Part shown: piece by piece, positions 26,587 to 36,312 of the stretch
Layout of the letters: every line of letters starts with the position of its first letter
How positions within the stretch are numbered: position 1 is the first letter of the stretch
DNA from: Salipiger bermudensis
GTDB lineage: Bacteria > Pseudomonadota > Alphaproteobacteria > Rhodobacterales > Rhodobacteraceae
Assembly: GCF_020171625.1 (NCBI RefSeq)
Contig: NZ_JAIUZY010000003.1
Coordinates: 580,352-644,351 of the forward strand
Reading direction: 5' to 3'
DNA: 64,000 bases
Notes under the pieces: model-generated
The model's database searches: none
What the model saw: the letters and a program-made list of their open reading frames with translations, nothing else
Told to the model about the DNA's origin: nothing
Made by a program: the position numbers and the translations under genes

Positions 26587-29500
26587 AACGGTTTCTCCTC
26601 CTCCTCTCCCTGCTTCTCGGACTGTCCCTGCCCGCGATGGCGCAGGAGGAAGACGAGGGCACCCGGCTTGAACGCCTGATCGAGAACGCGCTCTCGGGCG
26701 AAGGGATGGACGTGACGGTGCGCGGCTTACGCGGCGCGCTGAGCTCGGAGGCCACCATGGAGCGCCTCACCATTGCCGACGAACAGGGCATCTGGCTGAC
26801 GCTGGAGAATGCCACGCTTGACTGGAGCCGCCTTGCGCTGCTTCGCGGAAGGCTTCAGGTCGACGAGTTGAGCGCCGAGCGGCTGGAACTGGCCCGCCTG
26901 CCCGCCTCCGGCTCGTCCGCGCCCGCCCCCGAGGCCAGCGGTGGTAGCTTTGCGCTGCCTGACCTGCCGGTCTCGGTGAACGTGGGCCGCTTCGCCATCG
27001 ACACGGTCGAGCTTGGCGCGCCGGTGATCGGCGAGGATGTCACGCTCAATATCGAGGGCACCGCCCAGCTCGCCGATGGCGAGGGCAATGTCGAGCTTGC
27101 CGTGGTGCGTGCGAACGGCCCCACCGACGCGCTGACCTTCACCGGCAGCTACGCCAACGACACCCGGGAACTGCTGGTCGATCTCGTGCTCGAGGAAGGC
27201 TCCGGCGGCCTGCTGACCACCCGGATGGGCCTGCCCGGCGCGCCGCCGATCCGCCTTGCGGTGCAGGGCGAAGGCGTGGTCGACGATTTCACCGCCGATC
27301 TCACGCTCGCCACCGATGGCGAGGACCGCTTCGCCGGTCAGATCACGCTGGAGGGCATCGAGGATCAGGGCCATCGCTTCGCGGCCGATCTCGAGGGTGA
27401 CCTGCGGCCGCTGCTGCCGCAGGAGCAGCGCGCCTTCCTCGGGGACAACCAGCTTCTGCGCACCCGCGGCATCCTCGAGACCGGCGGCGCGCTCGAGCTC
27501 GAGGAGCTGACGCTCGAGACCGCCGCGATGTCGCTCGCCGGCGAGGCCCGCATCGGTGCCGAAGGCTGGCCTGAGCGGCTGCGCCTGTCGGGGCGCATCG
27601 CCTCCGAGGATGGCAGCCCGGTGCAACTCGCCTTCGCGCAGGACGGAACGCTTGTCGAGCAGGCGACTCTGTCGCTGTTCTTCGACGCCTCACAAGGCGA
27701 CGAGTTCAGCCTCGAACTGGCACTGCAGGGGCTCGACCGCCCCGAGATGTCGCTGCAGAGCGCCCAGCTTACCGGCACCGGCATCATCGCCAAGAACGAC
27801 ACCAGCAGCCTGCCCGGCGCGGTGCGCGGACAGCTCGACCTCGATGTGGCGGGGCTGGCCTTCTCGGATGCCTCGCTGGCCGAGGCCACCGGTGACGCGA
27901 TGACCGGCGCGCTGCAGTTCGACTGGCAGCAGGGCTCGCCCTTCGAGATCACCGGCATCGACCTGAACGGCGCCGGCATCGACGTGCAGGGCGAGATGCT
28001 GTTCTCGGGCCTGACCGAGGGCGCCGACCCCACCATCGAGCCCGACCTGCAGATCCGCGCCGAGGACCTTGCCCGGTTCTCGGGTCTTGCCGGGCGCGAG
28101 CTCGGCGGCGATGCCGATGTGCGTGTCTCCGGCCGGGCCGAGCCGATCTCGGGCCGCTTCGACATCACCGTGGCGGGCAACGCCACCGATCTCGCCGCCG
28201 GTATTCCGCAGCTCGACAGCCTTCTGGCCGGCGACCTGACGCTCGATGCAACCGCGGCACGGACCGAGCTGGGCACGTTCCTGCGCAACCTCGATCTCGA
28301 CGGGCCGGGCATCGTCGTCACCGCCGATGCGCAGCTCCAGACCGGCGCCAGCAGTGGCAAGTTCGACCTGACCCTGCCCGACCTGTCACTGGTCGATCCC
28401 GCGATGAGCGGCGAGGCCACGCTGACCGGCACCCTCGACGAGGGCGAAAACGCCTACGCGCTCGACCTCGTCGCCTCCGGCCCCGGCAACACCCAGTTCG
28501 ACGGCGTCGTCACCGCCGGCAAGGGCGAAGACGGCGGCATCGTGTCGGTGGGCTTCACCGGCGATGCCTCGGCCGCCGATCTCGCGGCCTTCGCCGCCAT
28601 CGCAGGCCGCCCGCTTGCCGGCGCCGCGAGCTTTCAGGGCACCGGCAGCTACATCCTCGAGACCGGGTATTTCGACGCCGACGGCACGCTGCAGACCCGC
28701 GAAGTCGAGATCGGAATCGACGCGGTCGACGGCCTGCTCGAAGGCACCACCGACGCCGAGGTCAACGTGACCCGCGATGCGGATGGCATCACCATCCGCC
28801 GCGCCGAAGTCGACGGGCCGGGCATCGAGATGACCGCCAGCGGCACGCTGCTCGAGGCCGGCAGTTCGGCGAGCTTCGACATCACCCTGCCCGATCTGAC
28901 CCGGCTGCGCGCCGAGGGGCTCTCGGGTCGCGCCATCCTGCGCGGCACGCTCGAGGAAAGCGCCGAGGCCTATCTTCTGAACCTCGCCGCCACCGGCCCC
29001 GCACAGACCAGCATCGACGGCGAGGTGACCGCAACCAAGGCCGAAGATGGCGGCATCGCGACGGTCGGCTTCGACGGCACGGCGGCGGGCGGCGATCTCT
29101 CGGCCTTTGCCGATCTCGCGGGCCGCGAACTCGACGGCGCCTTCAGCTTCGACGGCGAAGGCGCCTATGCGCTCGAGACCGGCTATTTCGACGCCGACGG
29201 CACGCTCGAGACCACCAATCTGGCGATCGGCATCCAGCAGGTCGACGGCCTTCTGCGCGGCACCACCCGCACCGAGATCGACGTGTCGCGCGATGCCGAG
29301 GGCATCACCATCCGGCGCGCCGATGTCGACGGCCCCGGCATCCAGCTCACCGCCGATGGCCGACTCGTGGGGGACGGCAGCACCGCCACCTTCAACCTCA
29401 CCCTGCCCGACCTGAGCCCCGTCGCGCCCGGCATGTCCGGCAGCGTCTCGGTCTCGGGCGAGCTGCAGGAAAGCGCCGAGGCCTATACGCTCGACTTCAC

Positions 29501-31376
29501 CGCCAGCGGCCCCGGGCAGACGCAGGCCGGCGGCATCGTCACCGCGCGCAAGACCGACGAGGGCCAGATCGGCACCGTGGGCTTCGACGGCACCGCCTCG
29601 GTGGGGTCGCTGGCCGCCTATGCGCCGCTGACTGGCCAGAACCTGCGCGGCGGGGTGAGCTTCGACGGCGAAGGCAGCTACACGCTGACCACCGGCGCCT
29701 TCAGCGCCGACGGCACGCTCAACACCCGCAACCTCGCCACGGGCATCGAGATCGTCGACAAGCTTGCCGGCGGCAGCGGCAGCGCCGTGGTCTCTGCCCG
29801 GCGCGACGACGCGGGCAACATCACGGTCGAAGAGCTCGATGTGACCACCTCGCAGATCACCGCCACGATGAACGGCACGCTGAGCCAGTCCGGCGCCAGC
29901 GCGCTGCGCTTCGACGTGGCGCTCAACAATCTGGGCGTGATCGTGCCGCAGCTTCCGGGTCGCGCCACCGCGACCGGGACCATCGGCGGCAATGGCAACG
30001 GGCCATGGCAGGTCGACACCCGGATCAACGCCCCGGGCGGCACACAGGCGACGGTCTCGGGCACGCTGGCGCAGAGCTTCGACAGCGCCAACCTGTCCAT
30101 CGACGGCAACGCGCCGCTGGCGCTGGTGAACCAGATCGCCGAGCCCAACCTGCTCTCGGGCATGGCGCGGCTGAACCTGCGCCTGAACGGACCCCTCGCG
30201 CCGGCCTCGCTGTCGGGTACGGTGACGGTCAACGGTGCCGAGGTGGTGCTGCCGGGGCCGGGGATTTCGATCAACGGCATCAATCTCACCGCCAATCTCG
30301 GCGGCGGGCAGGCCCGGCTCGACGTCAACGGCCAGCTCTCGACCGGCGGGCGTCTCGAGACCACCGGCACCATCGGGCTCAATACGCCCTACACCGCCGA
30401 TCTGGTGGTCAGGATGCGCGACCTGCTGCTCGAGGATCGCCGTCTCTATCAGGCGACCACCAGCGGGCGTGTCACCGTTCAGGGCCCCCTGCTCACCGGG
30501 CCGACCATCGCGGGCCGGATCGACATCGAAAAGGCCGAGCTGCGCATCCCCGAGACCGGCCTCGGGCCGGGCAGCCGCAGCTTCACCCTGACCCATCTGG
30601 CCGAGCCGCCCGCGGTGCGCGCGACCCGCGCCCGCGCCGGACTGATCGAGACCCCGAGCGCCAGAAGCGGCCCGGCCTACACCCTGCCGCTCGATCTCGA
30701 CATCCGCGCGCCCTCGCGCATCTTCGTGCGCGGCCGCGGCCTTGATGCCGAGCTTGGCGGCCGGGTGCGGATCACCGGCACCTCGCAGGACATCGTGCCG
30801 GTGGGCCGCTTCGACCTGATCCGGGGCCGGCTCGACATCCTCGGCCAGCGCCTGACGCTCGACACCGCGATCCTGCGCCTGACCGGCGACTTCGTCCCGA
30901 CCATCGAGGTCGAGGCGACCGCCGAACGTGACGGCACCGTGGTCACCGTGACGATCGAGGGCGAGGCGACGGAGCCCGAGGTGACCTTCAGCTCGACCCC
31001 CTCGCGGCCCGAGGAAGAGGTGCTCGCGCTGCTGCTCTTCGGGCGCGACGTGACCGAGCTTTCCGCGCTGCAGGCGCTGCGCATCGCCGCGGCGGTGAAC
31101 ACGCTTGCCGGCAAGGGCGGCGAAGGCATCGTCGGCAATCTGCGCCGGGGCTTCGGGCTGGATGATTTCGACGTCACCACGGACGCCGAGGGCAATGCCG
31201 GGCTGCGCTTTGGCAAGTACCTCAGCGAAGAGCTCTACACCGACGTGGAGGTCGATTCAGGTGGCGAGACGGCGATCAACCTGAACTACCAGATCAATCG
31301 CAACGTCAAGGCCCGCGCCAGGGCCGATACGGGCGGCGACAGCGGTATCGGGATCTATTTCGAAAAAGACTACTGA
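26583..31376 (+). CDS. tamB: Translocation and assembly module protein TamB
   Basis: A very large (1597-aa) envelope-spanning protein. The TTG at 26583 overlaps the tamA stop (TTGA) and yields a signal/anchor MKRFLLLLSLLLGLSLPAMA. There is no in-frame ATG before the anchor, so the rare start is likely. The interior is a long beta-rich repeat region characteristic of AsmA/TamB bridges. The C-terminal DUF490 domain shows GRVRITGTSQDIVPVGRFDL, LRLTGDFVPTIEVEATAE and a final LNYQINRNVKARARAD strand. It spans the periplasm and works with TamA in lipid or protein transfer. About 171-residue internal repeats lie between 28650 and 29900. Confidence 0.93.
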   Translation: MKRFLLLLSLLLGLSLPAMAQEEDEGTRLERLIENALSGEGMDVTVRGLRGALSSEATMERLTIADEQGIWLTLENATLDWSRLALLRGRLQVDELSAERLELARLPASGSSAPAPEASGGSFALPDLPVSVNVGRFAIDTVELGAPVIGEDVTLNIEGTAQLADGEGNVELAVVRANGPTDALTFTGSYANDTRELLVDLVLEEGSGGLLTTRMGLPGAPPIRLAVQGEGVVDDFTADLTLATDGEDRFAGQITLEGIEDQGHRFAADLEGDLRPLLPQEQRAFLGDNQLLRTRGILETGGALELEELTLETAAMSLAGEARIGAEGWPERLRLSGRIASEDGSPVQLAFAQDGTLVEQATLSLFFDASQGDEFSLELALQGLDRPEMSLQSAQLTGTGIIAKNDTSSLPGAVRGQLDLDVAGLAFSDASLAEATGDAMTGALQFDWQQGSPFEITGIDLNGAGIDVQGEMLFSGLTEGADPTIEPDLQIRAEDLARFSGLAGRELGGDADVRVSGRAEPISGRFDITVAGNATDLAAGIPQLDSLLAGDLTLDATAARTELGTFLRNLDLDGPGIVVTADAQLQTGASSGKFDLTLPDLSLVDPAMSGEATLTGTLDEGENAYALDLVASGPGNTQFDGVVTAGKGEDGGIVSVGFTGDASAADLAAFAAIAGRPLAGAASFQGTGSYILETGYFDADGTLQTREVEIGIDAVDGLLEGTTDAEVNVTRDADGITIRRAEVDGPGIEMTASGTLLEAGSSASFDITLPDLTRLRAEGLSGRAILRGTLEESAEAYLLNLAATGPAQTSIDGEVTATKAEDGGIATVGFDGTAAGGDLSAFADLAGRELDGAFSFDGEGAYALETGYFDADGTLETTNLAIGIQQVDGLLRGTTRTEIDVSRDAEGITIRRADVDGPGIQLTADGRLVGDGSTATFNLTLPDLSPVAPGMSGSVSVSGELQESAEAYTLDFTASGPGQTQAGGIVTARKTDEGQIGTVGFDGTASVGSLAAYAPLTGQNLRGGVSFDGEGSYTLTTGAFSADGTLNTRNLATGIEIVDKLAGGSGSAVVSARRDDAGNITVEELDVTTSQITATMNGTLSQSGASALRFDVALNNLGVIVPQLPGRATATGTIGGNGNGPWQVDTRINAPGGTQATVSGTLAQSFDSANLSIDGNAPLALVNQIAEPNLLSGMARLNLRLNGPLAPASLSGTVTVNGAEVVLPGPGISINGINLTANLGGGQARLDVNGQLSTGGRLETTGTIGLNTPYTADLVVRMRDLLLEDRRLYQATTSGRVTVQGPLLTGPTIAGRIDIEKAELRIPETGLGPGSRSFTLTHLAEPPAVRATRARAGLIETPSARSGPAYTLPLDLDIRAPSRIFVRGRGLDAELGGRVRITGTSQDIVPVGRFDLIRGRLDILGQRLTLDTAILRLTGDFVPTIEVEATAERDGTVVTVTIEGEATEPEVTFSSTPSRPEEEVLALLLFGRDVTELSALQALRIAAAVNTLAGKGGEGIVGNLRRGFGLDDFDVTTDAEGNAGLRFGKYLSEELYTDVEVDSGGETAINLNYQINRNVKARARADTGGDSGIGIYFEKDY
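28650..29900 (+). repeat. ~171-172-residue tandem repeats within tamB
   Basis: The motif ETGYFDADGTL recurs at 28650 and 29166 (516 nt apart) and in a weaker form (TTGAFSADGTL) at 29679 (513 nt further on). Between copies VDGLL-GTT, RDADGITIRRA and VDGPGI also recur at equal spacing. The repeats are in frame and at least two units are close copies. Confidence 0.85.
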
Positions 31377-31383
31377 CCTTTCG

Positions 31384-31405
31384 GAGCGGGCCTTCGGGCC
31401 CGCTC
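31384..31405 (+). terminator. tamB terminator-like hairpin with TTCG loop
   Basis: GAGCGGGCC (31384-31392) pairs with GGCCCGCTC (31397-31405) around a TTCG tetraloop, an extra-stable loop type in RNA. It begins 7 bp after the tamB stop. No T-run follows. Confidence 0.6.
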
Positions 31406-31648
31406 TGGTGCAAGGGCCGGATGTGCCAAGCGGAGCGACTGGAGCGCGCTGTGCAGCGCTGTGCAGCGCCATGCCCCTTGCTCGCCCGTGCGGCCTGATC
31501 GCCACCGTCGCGTCGAAGAACGCGTGTGGGGAGCCTGACTCCCATATGGTGAGGCTGTTCGCCCGAGCACGACTCCACATTGCCCAGCGGCGCCAGCCCT
31601 TCAGCGCATATAATGTGCGGCGCACCGGATTTCGGTTTGGAAAATGAG

Positions 31649-31677
31649 AAAGCCCGCTGCGCAATGCAGCGGGCTTT
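31649..31677. terminator. Bidirectional Rho-independent terminator
   Basis: AAAGCCCGCTGC (31649-31660) pairs perfectly with 31666-31677 around a GCAAT loop, ending in CTTTTCC on the plus strand and with a T-rich tail on the minus strand. It separates the convergent tamB and 819-aa gene transcripts. Confidence 0.85.
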
Positions 31678-31758
31678 TCCGGTGTCGCTTGCCACAGACG
31701 CGATCCGCAGCAAGCGATGATGTGCGAAGGCCGCGGCCTTCCCTCGGGCGCCTGCCCG

Positions 31759-34218
31759 TCAGAGCGGGATTTCGCTCCGGTTGCCTTCGAGGGTCCAGGT
31801 CATCGGGTCGAGCGTCCGGCCCTCGGCGATCACCTTGCCATCGCGACGGAACTGCACCGTGCCATAGGTCGCATCCTCGACCACCAGGCTGCCGTCCGTA
31901 GTTTCGGCCACCTCGAGACGATGCTGCGCAGAGAACCCGGCCAGGTCGTCGGTCTTGCCCAGCCGGACGATCCAGATGCCCTGGCGCCCCGCCAGACGCA
32001 GCTCGTGGCCCGCAGACCCGCCTTCGGACATGAGCTGCAACGGACCGGATGCCTGGATAAGCATCGCGCCCCGCCCGCTTCTGGCCGAGGCCCGGTTCCC
32101 GTCGACGCTCCAGTCATCGAAGACAGGCGTCGGGAACCACGCGTGCGTGAAGTTCGGCTGCGGCGCTACGCCATCGAAGCGCACGACGGCCAGATCCCGA
32201 TACTGCTGCACCCGCGGCACGCTCGCCGAGCCGCCCCAGAACGACGGTCGTCCGAAGCCGGACTGAACGATCTCGCCCGGATGGTTGATGAACAGGCTGG
32301 CCGACGCTTCCCGCCCGATCCGCGCCTGGATCAGGGTTTCCTGATAGCCCCAATCCTGCCAGCGGTAGAGCGCGGCGCTCCCCAACGCGGTTTCCGAGGT
32401 CTTGTAGTGGTAGAGCTTGCAGAAGGCGTTTTCGCCCTGCCAGAACGTCCACTCCTGCGCCGTGTCCTCGCGCTCCCAGTTGGCGATCTCGGCGAGGTCG
32501 GGCATCTCGAGCCCGTGATCCCGCAGCGCGAGCGCCAGCTGCGCAAGGCAGTTCACGTGCGCGCCGTACTGCCCCTGCCCCCAGAGAAGCCGTGCCAGCC
32601 CCGTCAGCTCGAGCGTGTCGGCGACGCAGAGCGAATGCTCGTAGCTGCGCCCCTGCGCCCCGGTGATCACGCCGTGATGCGCGGAATGCGCCACCATGGT
32701 GATCAGCCGGACGATCGCGGCACCCGCGCGCTGGCGGATCTCCGCATCCGGAGCCAGCGCGAACAGCGCCGTCATGCCCTTGAGGTCGATCGGGAAGTAG
32801 GTCGCCGAATTGAACTCGGCCATCTCGGCCTTTTCGAAGTGATCGAACCACTCCGTCAGCCGCTCAAAGCCGACACGGCTCTGCTCACGTCCTGAGCGGC
32901 CCGACCGGCGGAACTGCGCGTCGGGCAGGAGGTTGCCGGCCAGATAGGCCGAGGTGTGGAACAGAAGCGCGTGGTTTTCGGAGAAATACCACTGAACGTC
33001 GTTTCCGGGCTCGTCCATCCAGAAGCGGAAGTCGAGGGTCGCGGCGTCGATCCGCTCCACCAGCGCGGCGGGCAGCCGGTCGGCGTAGACGATCCGCGTC
33101 CAGAGCAGCGGCACGAGCGCGAAGTCGGCACAGTCGAAGCAGCGCTCGATGCCGGGCAGATTGGTCGTAATGATCTGCTCCGCGCGGGTCAGCGCCTCGG
33201 CGTCGCCCACCGCAGCACAGGCCAGCGCCGTCTCGGTGTCGGTCTCGCCATGGCGCGCGATCCAGTTCAGCGCCTCGGCGATGCGGTCCTGCGCGCCTGC
33301 GGGTGCGGCCCCGGTCTCGCTGCGCCAGGTGACCTCGGCGCCGAGACGCGCCTGCGCCGTGAAGCTGCCACAGGACAGCGCGAAGTCGAAATACCGGTAG
33401 TCTGCCGGGAAGTCCGAGGACGACGCGATCCGGACTTGCGTTGCTCCTTCCGGGATCTCGACATCGACGTCATGGTGGTCATGCGACATGAAGTGCCCCG
33501 CGACCCGGACGCGACCCCGAACCCCTTCGGGGAACGGCACCGGCAGTTGCAGGTGGATGTCCTGCCCGTCGTAGAGTTTCCTGTCGAGATGCATGGCCTC
33601 GAGCGCCGCCTCGACGCCGGCCACCAGATCATCCGAGGCCGGGAAGGTGTGACTGGCTTGCGCCGCCGGACCGTCCAGCCACGTGAGGGCGATCCGGATG
33701 ACCGCATCGCGCTCCGCGAGGTCTTCGAACTGCACCGCGATCTCGTTGTGGCCTTCGGTCAGTTCGGCGTCGAACTCGACCTCGTCCATGGCGTTGCGGG
33801 TGGCCGGCGAGATCCACGCCACGGCCCGTCCGTTGACGAAGGCGCGTGCGGCACCACAAATGCCGAGGCGAAGACGGGCAAAGCCGCCTTGCTCTGCCTT
33901 GACGGCTGTCCGCGCCCAGCCCCGGACCTTGGTGGCCCGGAACCAGAAGCCCGAGAGATCGACGAAGGGCGAGCCGAAGGGCAGCACGTTGCGCGCCTCT
34001 GCCCAGTCGGGAAGATCCTCCGCCGCCAGCTCCTTGCCGCGGCGCTCTTCGATATAGGCGGTGCGGCAGGGATAGGTGTGCGGGATGAAGTTCTTGTCCT
34101 TGGTCAGGAAGAAGGTGGAATCCATCTCCCCTTCCATGGGCGTGTCCGCGACGTTGTATTCGGCTTCATCAAGCCGGGTCACCTGCCAGTAGGGGATCGG
34201 GGCTCCGGTGGTCAGCAT
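31759..34218 (-). CDS. Uncharacterised 819-aa candidate polysaccharide-active protein
   Basis: I do not recognise a named family with confidence. Residues ~90-210 look like a galactose-binding-type beta-sandwich (FWFRATKVRGWARTAV, FVNGRAVAWISPATRN, EGHNEIAVQFEDLAERD). From about 290 onward the chain is helix-rich, like an (alpha/alpha) toroid, with the blocks WYFSENHALLFHTSAYLAG, FNSATYFPIDLKGMTALFAL and GAQGRSYEHS. A beta-rich C-terminus follows. No signal peptide is visible, so it is probably cytoplasmic. The stop of kduI is 3 bp before its start, so it is in the uronate operon. It could be a glycoside hydrolase or lyase acting on imported oligosaccharide; this is inferred from context and layout. 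Confidence 0.6.
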   Translation of the reverse strand: MLTTGAPIPYWQVTRLDEAEYNVADTPMEGEMDSTFFLTKDKNFIPHTYPCRTAYIEERRGKELAAEDLPDWAEARNVLPFGSPFVDLSGFWFRATKVRGWARTAVKAEQGGFARLRLGICGAARAFVNGRAVAWISPATRNAMDEVEFDAELTEGHNEIAVQFEDLAERDAVIRIALTWLDGPAAQASHTFPASDDLVAGVEAALEAMHLDRKLYDGQDIHLQLPVPFPEGVRGRVRVAGHFMSHDHHDVDVEIPEGATQVRIASSSDFPADYRYFDFALSCGSFTAQARLGAEVTWRSETGAAPAGAQDRIAEALNWIARHGETDTETALACAAVGDAEALTRAEQIITTNLPGIERCFDCADFALVPLLWTRIVYADRLPAALVERIDAATLDFRFWMDEPGNDVQWYFSENHALLFHTSAYLAGNLLPDAQFRRSGRSGREQSRVGFERLTEWFDHFEKAEMAEFNSATYFPIDLKGMTALFALAPDAEIRQRAGAAIVRLITMVAHSAHHGVITGAQGRSYEHSLCVADTLELTGLARLLWGQGQYGAHVNCLAQLALALRDHGLEMPDLAEIANWEREDTAQEWTFWQGENAFCKLYHYKTSETALGSAALYRWQDWGYQETLIQARIGREASASLFINHPGEIVQSGFGRPSFWGGSASVPRVQQYRDLAVVRFDGVAPQPNFTHAWFPTPVFDDWSVDGNRASARSGRGAMLIQASGPLQLMSEGGSAGHELRLAGRQGIWIVRLGKTDDLAGFSAQHRLEVAETTDGSLVVEDATYGTVQFRRDGKVIAEGRTLDPMTWTLEGNRSEIPL

Positions 34219-34221
34219 GGC

Positions 34222-35058
34222 TCAGCGCAGCTCCGAGATCTGGACCGGGTCGACGTCGGTATAGGCCTGGTTCTCGCCCGTCATGCCCCAGACGAAGCCG
34301 TAGGGTCCGGTGCCGGCGCCCATGTGGATGGACCATGCCGGCGACAGCACGATGTCGCCGTCGCCCACCACCAGATGGCGGGTGTTGTCCGGACGGCCCA
34401 TGAAGTGCATGACCCGATCCTCGGACGACATGTCGAAGTAGCAATAGGCTTCCATGCGACGCTCGTGCAGGTGCGGCGGCATGGTGTTCCAGAGCGAGCC
34501 CTTGGCCGGGTCGGTGATGCCCATCAGCAGCAGGCAGGACGGCGACACCTCGGGGTGGATGTACATCGCCAGCGAGCGGACGTTGCCCTTCTCGGCCTCG
34601 CCCAGGTTCAGCACCTTGGCCTCGGACCGGGTGATCAGGCGGGTCGGAATGTCGGCCCCTGCCGGCACCGAGTTCATGTAGAACCAGGGCGGGGTCTGGG
34701 CGTCGTCGCTGCCCATGGTCACGGTCTTGGTGCCGCGCCCGATATAGAGCACATCGCGGTTGGCGAGCGCATAGCGGGTGCCGTCGACCTCGATCCAGCC
34801 GGCCCCACCGAGGTTGGCGACGCCCATCTCGCGGGCCTCGAAGAACGTCTCGGTTCCGACGTCCTCACCGCCGCCGAACGACAGCGGAGCGTCCGTGGGC
34901 ACGGCGCCGCCGACGATCATGCGGTCGAAATGGGTGTAGGCGAACCCGATCTTGCCGGGGGCGAACATCCCTTCGACCATGAAGTTGTCGCGCAGGCGAT
35001 CGGTGTTCATCGCGTCGATCTGATCCGGGCCAGCCCCGTATTTTTGCAGCATTCCCAT
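34222..35058 (-). CDS. kduI: 5-dehydro-4-deoxy-D-glucuronate isomerase
   Basis: A 278-aa zinc-dependent cupin, the same length as E. coli KduI. It converts 5-keto-4-deoxyuronate, formed spontaneously from unsaturated uronate, to 2,5-diketo-3-deoxygluconate. Hallmarks are FMVEGMFAPGKIGFAYTHFDRM near the start (shown in part), GGAGWIEVDGTRYALANRDVLYIGRG, and the zinc block PPHLHERRMEAYCYFDM with two histidines and a glutamate. AAGGAG stands 8 nt before the ATG at 35058; a longer frame from 35094 has none. The LacI-type gene is divergent and kduD lies beyond it. Confidence 0.94.
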   Translation of the reverse strand: MGMLQKYGAGPDQIDAMNTDRLRDNFMVEGMFAPGKIGFAYTHFDRMIVGGAVPTDAPLSFGGGEDVGTETFFEAREMGVANLGGAGWIEVDGTRYALANRDVLYIGRGTKTVTMGSDDAQTPPWFYMNSVPAGADIPTRLITRSEAKVLNLGEAEKGNVRSLAMYIHPEVSPSCLLLMGITDPAKGSLWNTMPPHLHERRMEAYCYFDMSSEDRVMHFMGRPDNTRHLVVGDGDIVLSPAWSIHMGAGTGPYGFVWGMTGENQAYTDVDPVQISELR

Positions 35059-35214
35059 GGAAAGACTCCTTCCGACGTTCAGGCGCGCGGGCACCGGCCC
35101 GCGACGTTGCGTTCGAGGAGGGACAGCGACAGGTCGGCCAATGCCGGACGCGACGCGTCATCCTCCCGTAAGCGCGTCCTCCCGCGCTTTCAGTCCCGAG
35201 CCTTCCCACTAGGA

Positions 35215-35222
35215 AAACGTTT
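35215..35222. promoter_or_regulatory. AAACGTTT core, possible LacI-type half operator
   Basis: An 8-bp palindrome with central CG, directly before the 22-bp dyad at 35224. LacI-family operators usually centre on CG flanked by A/T, so this may be part of the same control region. Assignment is tentative. Confidence 0.3.
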
Positions 35223-35223
35223 G

Positions 35224-35245
35224 TGCAATATGTAAATCTATTGCA
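35224..35245. promoter_or_regulatory. Candidate regulator operator 1, kduI-lacI intergenic
   Basis: TGCAATA-N8-TATTGCA is a perfect dyad (8-bp arms if the outer G/C pair at 35223 and 35246 is counted). It lies between the divergent kduI and regulator genes. Two related 22-bp sites lie in the dctQ-dctP intergenic region. The likely ligand is the adjacent LacI-type protein; this is inference. Confidence 0.65.
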
Positions 35246-35291
35246 CAGTGGATCGCACATTCAGCATGTTTCCAACAGCGAGGCGCCCCTC

Positions 35292-36308
35292 ATGGCAGGC
35301 CCCAGCCGCCCCCGGATCAGCGATATTGCACGCAAGCTCGGGGTCTCCACAGCGACCGTCTCACGCGCCCTGAGCGGCAATGGCTACGTGCGGGAAGCCC
35401 TCGCGGCAAAGATCCGCTCGACGGCGATCGAGATGAACTATGCGCTGCCCGGCATGGCGCCGGGTAAGAAGGCGCTGCTGGTCTCGTCGCAAGAGGCGAT
35501 GATCGATTTCAAGCGCAGCCAATTCACCATGTACGTGCTGGAAGGCCTGCAGGAGCGCGCCGACGCGCAGGACATCGTCCTCGAGACCCACATCTACCAG
35601 GGCGACAGGGCGATGGAGCAGTTGCGCGTCGCCGCCGCGTCCGACGAGGTCATCGGACTCTTGCTGGTGTCGGTGGACGATGCCGTGCTCGACTTCGTGC
35701 GCGGCCTCAACATTCCCGCGGTTCTGGTCAACGGCGACGATCCGGAAATGTGCCTGAGCTCCGTGACGCCCTGCAACCGCTCGGCCGCGACGCTGGCGAC
35801 CCGCCATCTGGTGCGGCTCGGGCACGCGCGCATCGCCTTTCTCAGCCGACCGGGGCGGCGCACCATCACGCGGCGTCTCGAAGGCTGGCGCGATGCGCTC
35901 GGCGCGCGGGCGGAGCGGGCTCTGGAGCTGGACGTGGAAGACTGGACCGCCGAAGCCGCGGCGGCCCGGATCGATCAGGCTTTCCGCGCGGGTCAGGAGT
36001 TCACGGCGATCGTCGCGGCGGCGGATATCCTCGCCGCGGGGGCCATTCAGGCGCTGCAGACCCGCGGACTGAGGGTTCCCGACGATATCTCCGTGGTTGG
36101 CATCGATGGTCTGCCGCAGGGGCAGTACATGTCGCCCGCCCTGACATCGGTGCGCATCCCGATGCAGGCCGTGGGCAGCCTGTCGCTCGATCTTCTGGTG
36201 GAAACGGTGAAGCTGCGCGCGGCGGGCGTTCCCATGCCGTCCCGGAGAATCGAGCTGGCCTGCGAACTGCTCCACCGCGCGAGCGCCGGGCCCGCTGCCG
36301 AGCGCTGA
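35292..36308 (+). CDS. LacI-family transcriptional regulator
   Basis: A 338-aa regulator. The helix-turn-helix and hinge read ISDIARKLGVSTATVSRALSGNGYV at ~9-33 (shown in part), the canonical LacI pattern. The rest is a periplasmic-binding-protein-like effector domain with ADILAAGAIQALQTRGLRVPDDISVVG near the end. The start at 35292 gives MAGPSRPRISDIA; a longer frame from 35223 would run through the operator. It probably represses the uronate genes in the absence of a pathway intermediate such as 2-keto-3-deoxygluconate. The exact inducer is not known. Confidence 0.9.
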   Translation: MAGPSRPRISDIARKLGVSTATVSRALSGNGYVREALAAKIRSTAIEMNYALPGMAPGKKALLVSSQEAMIDFKRSQFTMYVLEGLQERADAQDIVLETHIYQGDRAMEQLRVAAASDEVIGLLLVSVDDAVLDFVRGLNIPAVLVNGDDPEMCLSSVTPCNRSAATLATRHLVRLGHARIAFLSRPGRRTITRRLEGWRDALGARAERALELDVEDWTAEAAAARIDQAFRAGQEFTAIVAAADILAAGAIQALQTRGLRVPDDISVVGIDGLPQGQYMSPALTSVRIPMQAVGSLSLDLLVETVKLRAAGVPMPSRRIELACELLHRASAGPAAER

Positions 36309-36312
36309 GACC

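Larger units (their letters stand above)
31377..31758. other. Convergent intergenic region between tamB and the uronate locus
   Basis: 382 bp. It carries two terminator-type hairpins (31384-31405 and 31649-31677). The remainder has no supported gene. Confidence 0.5.
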
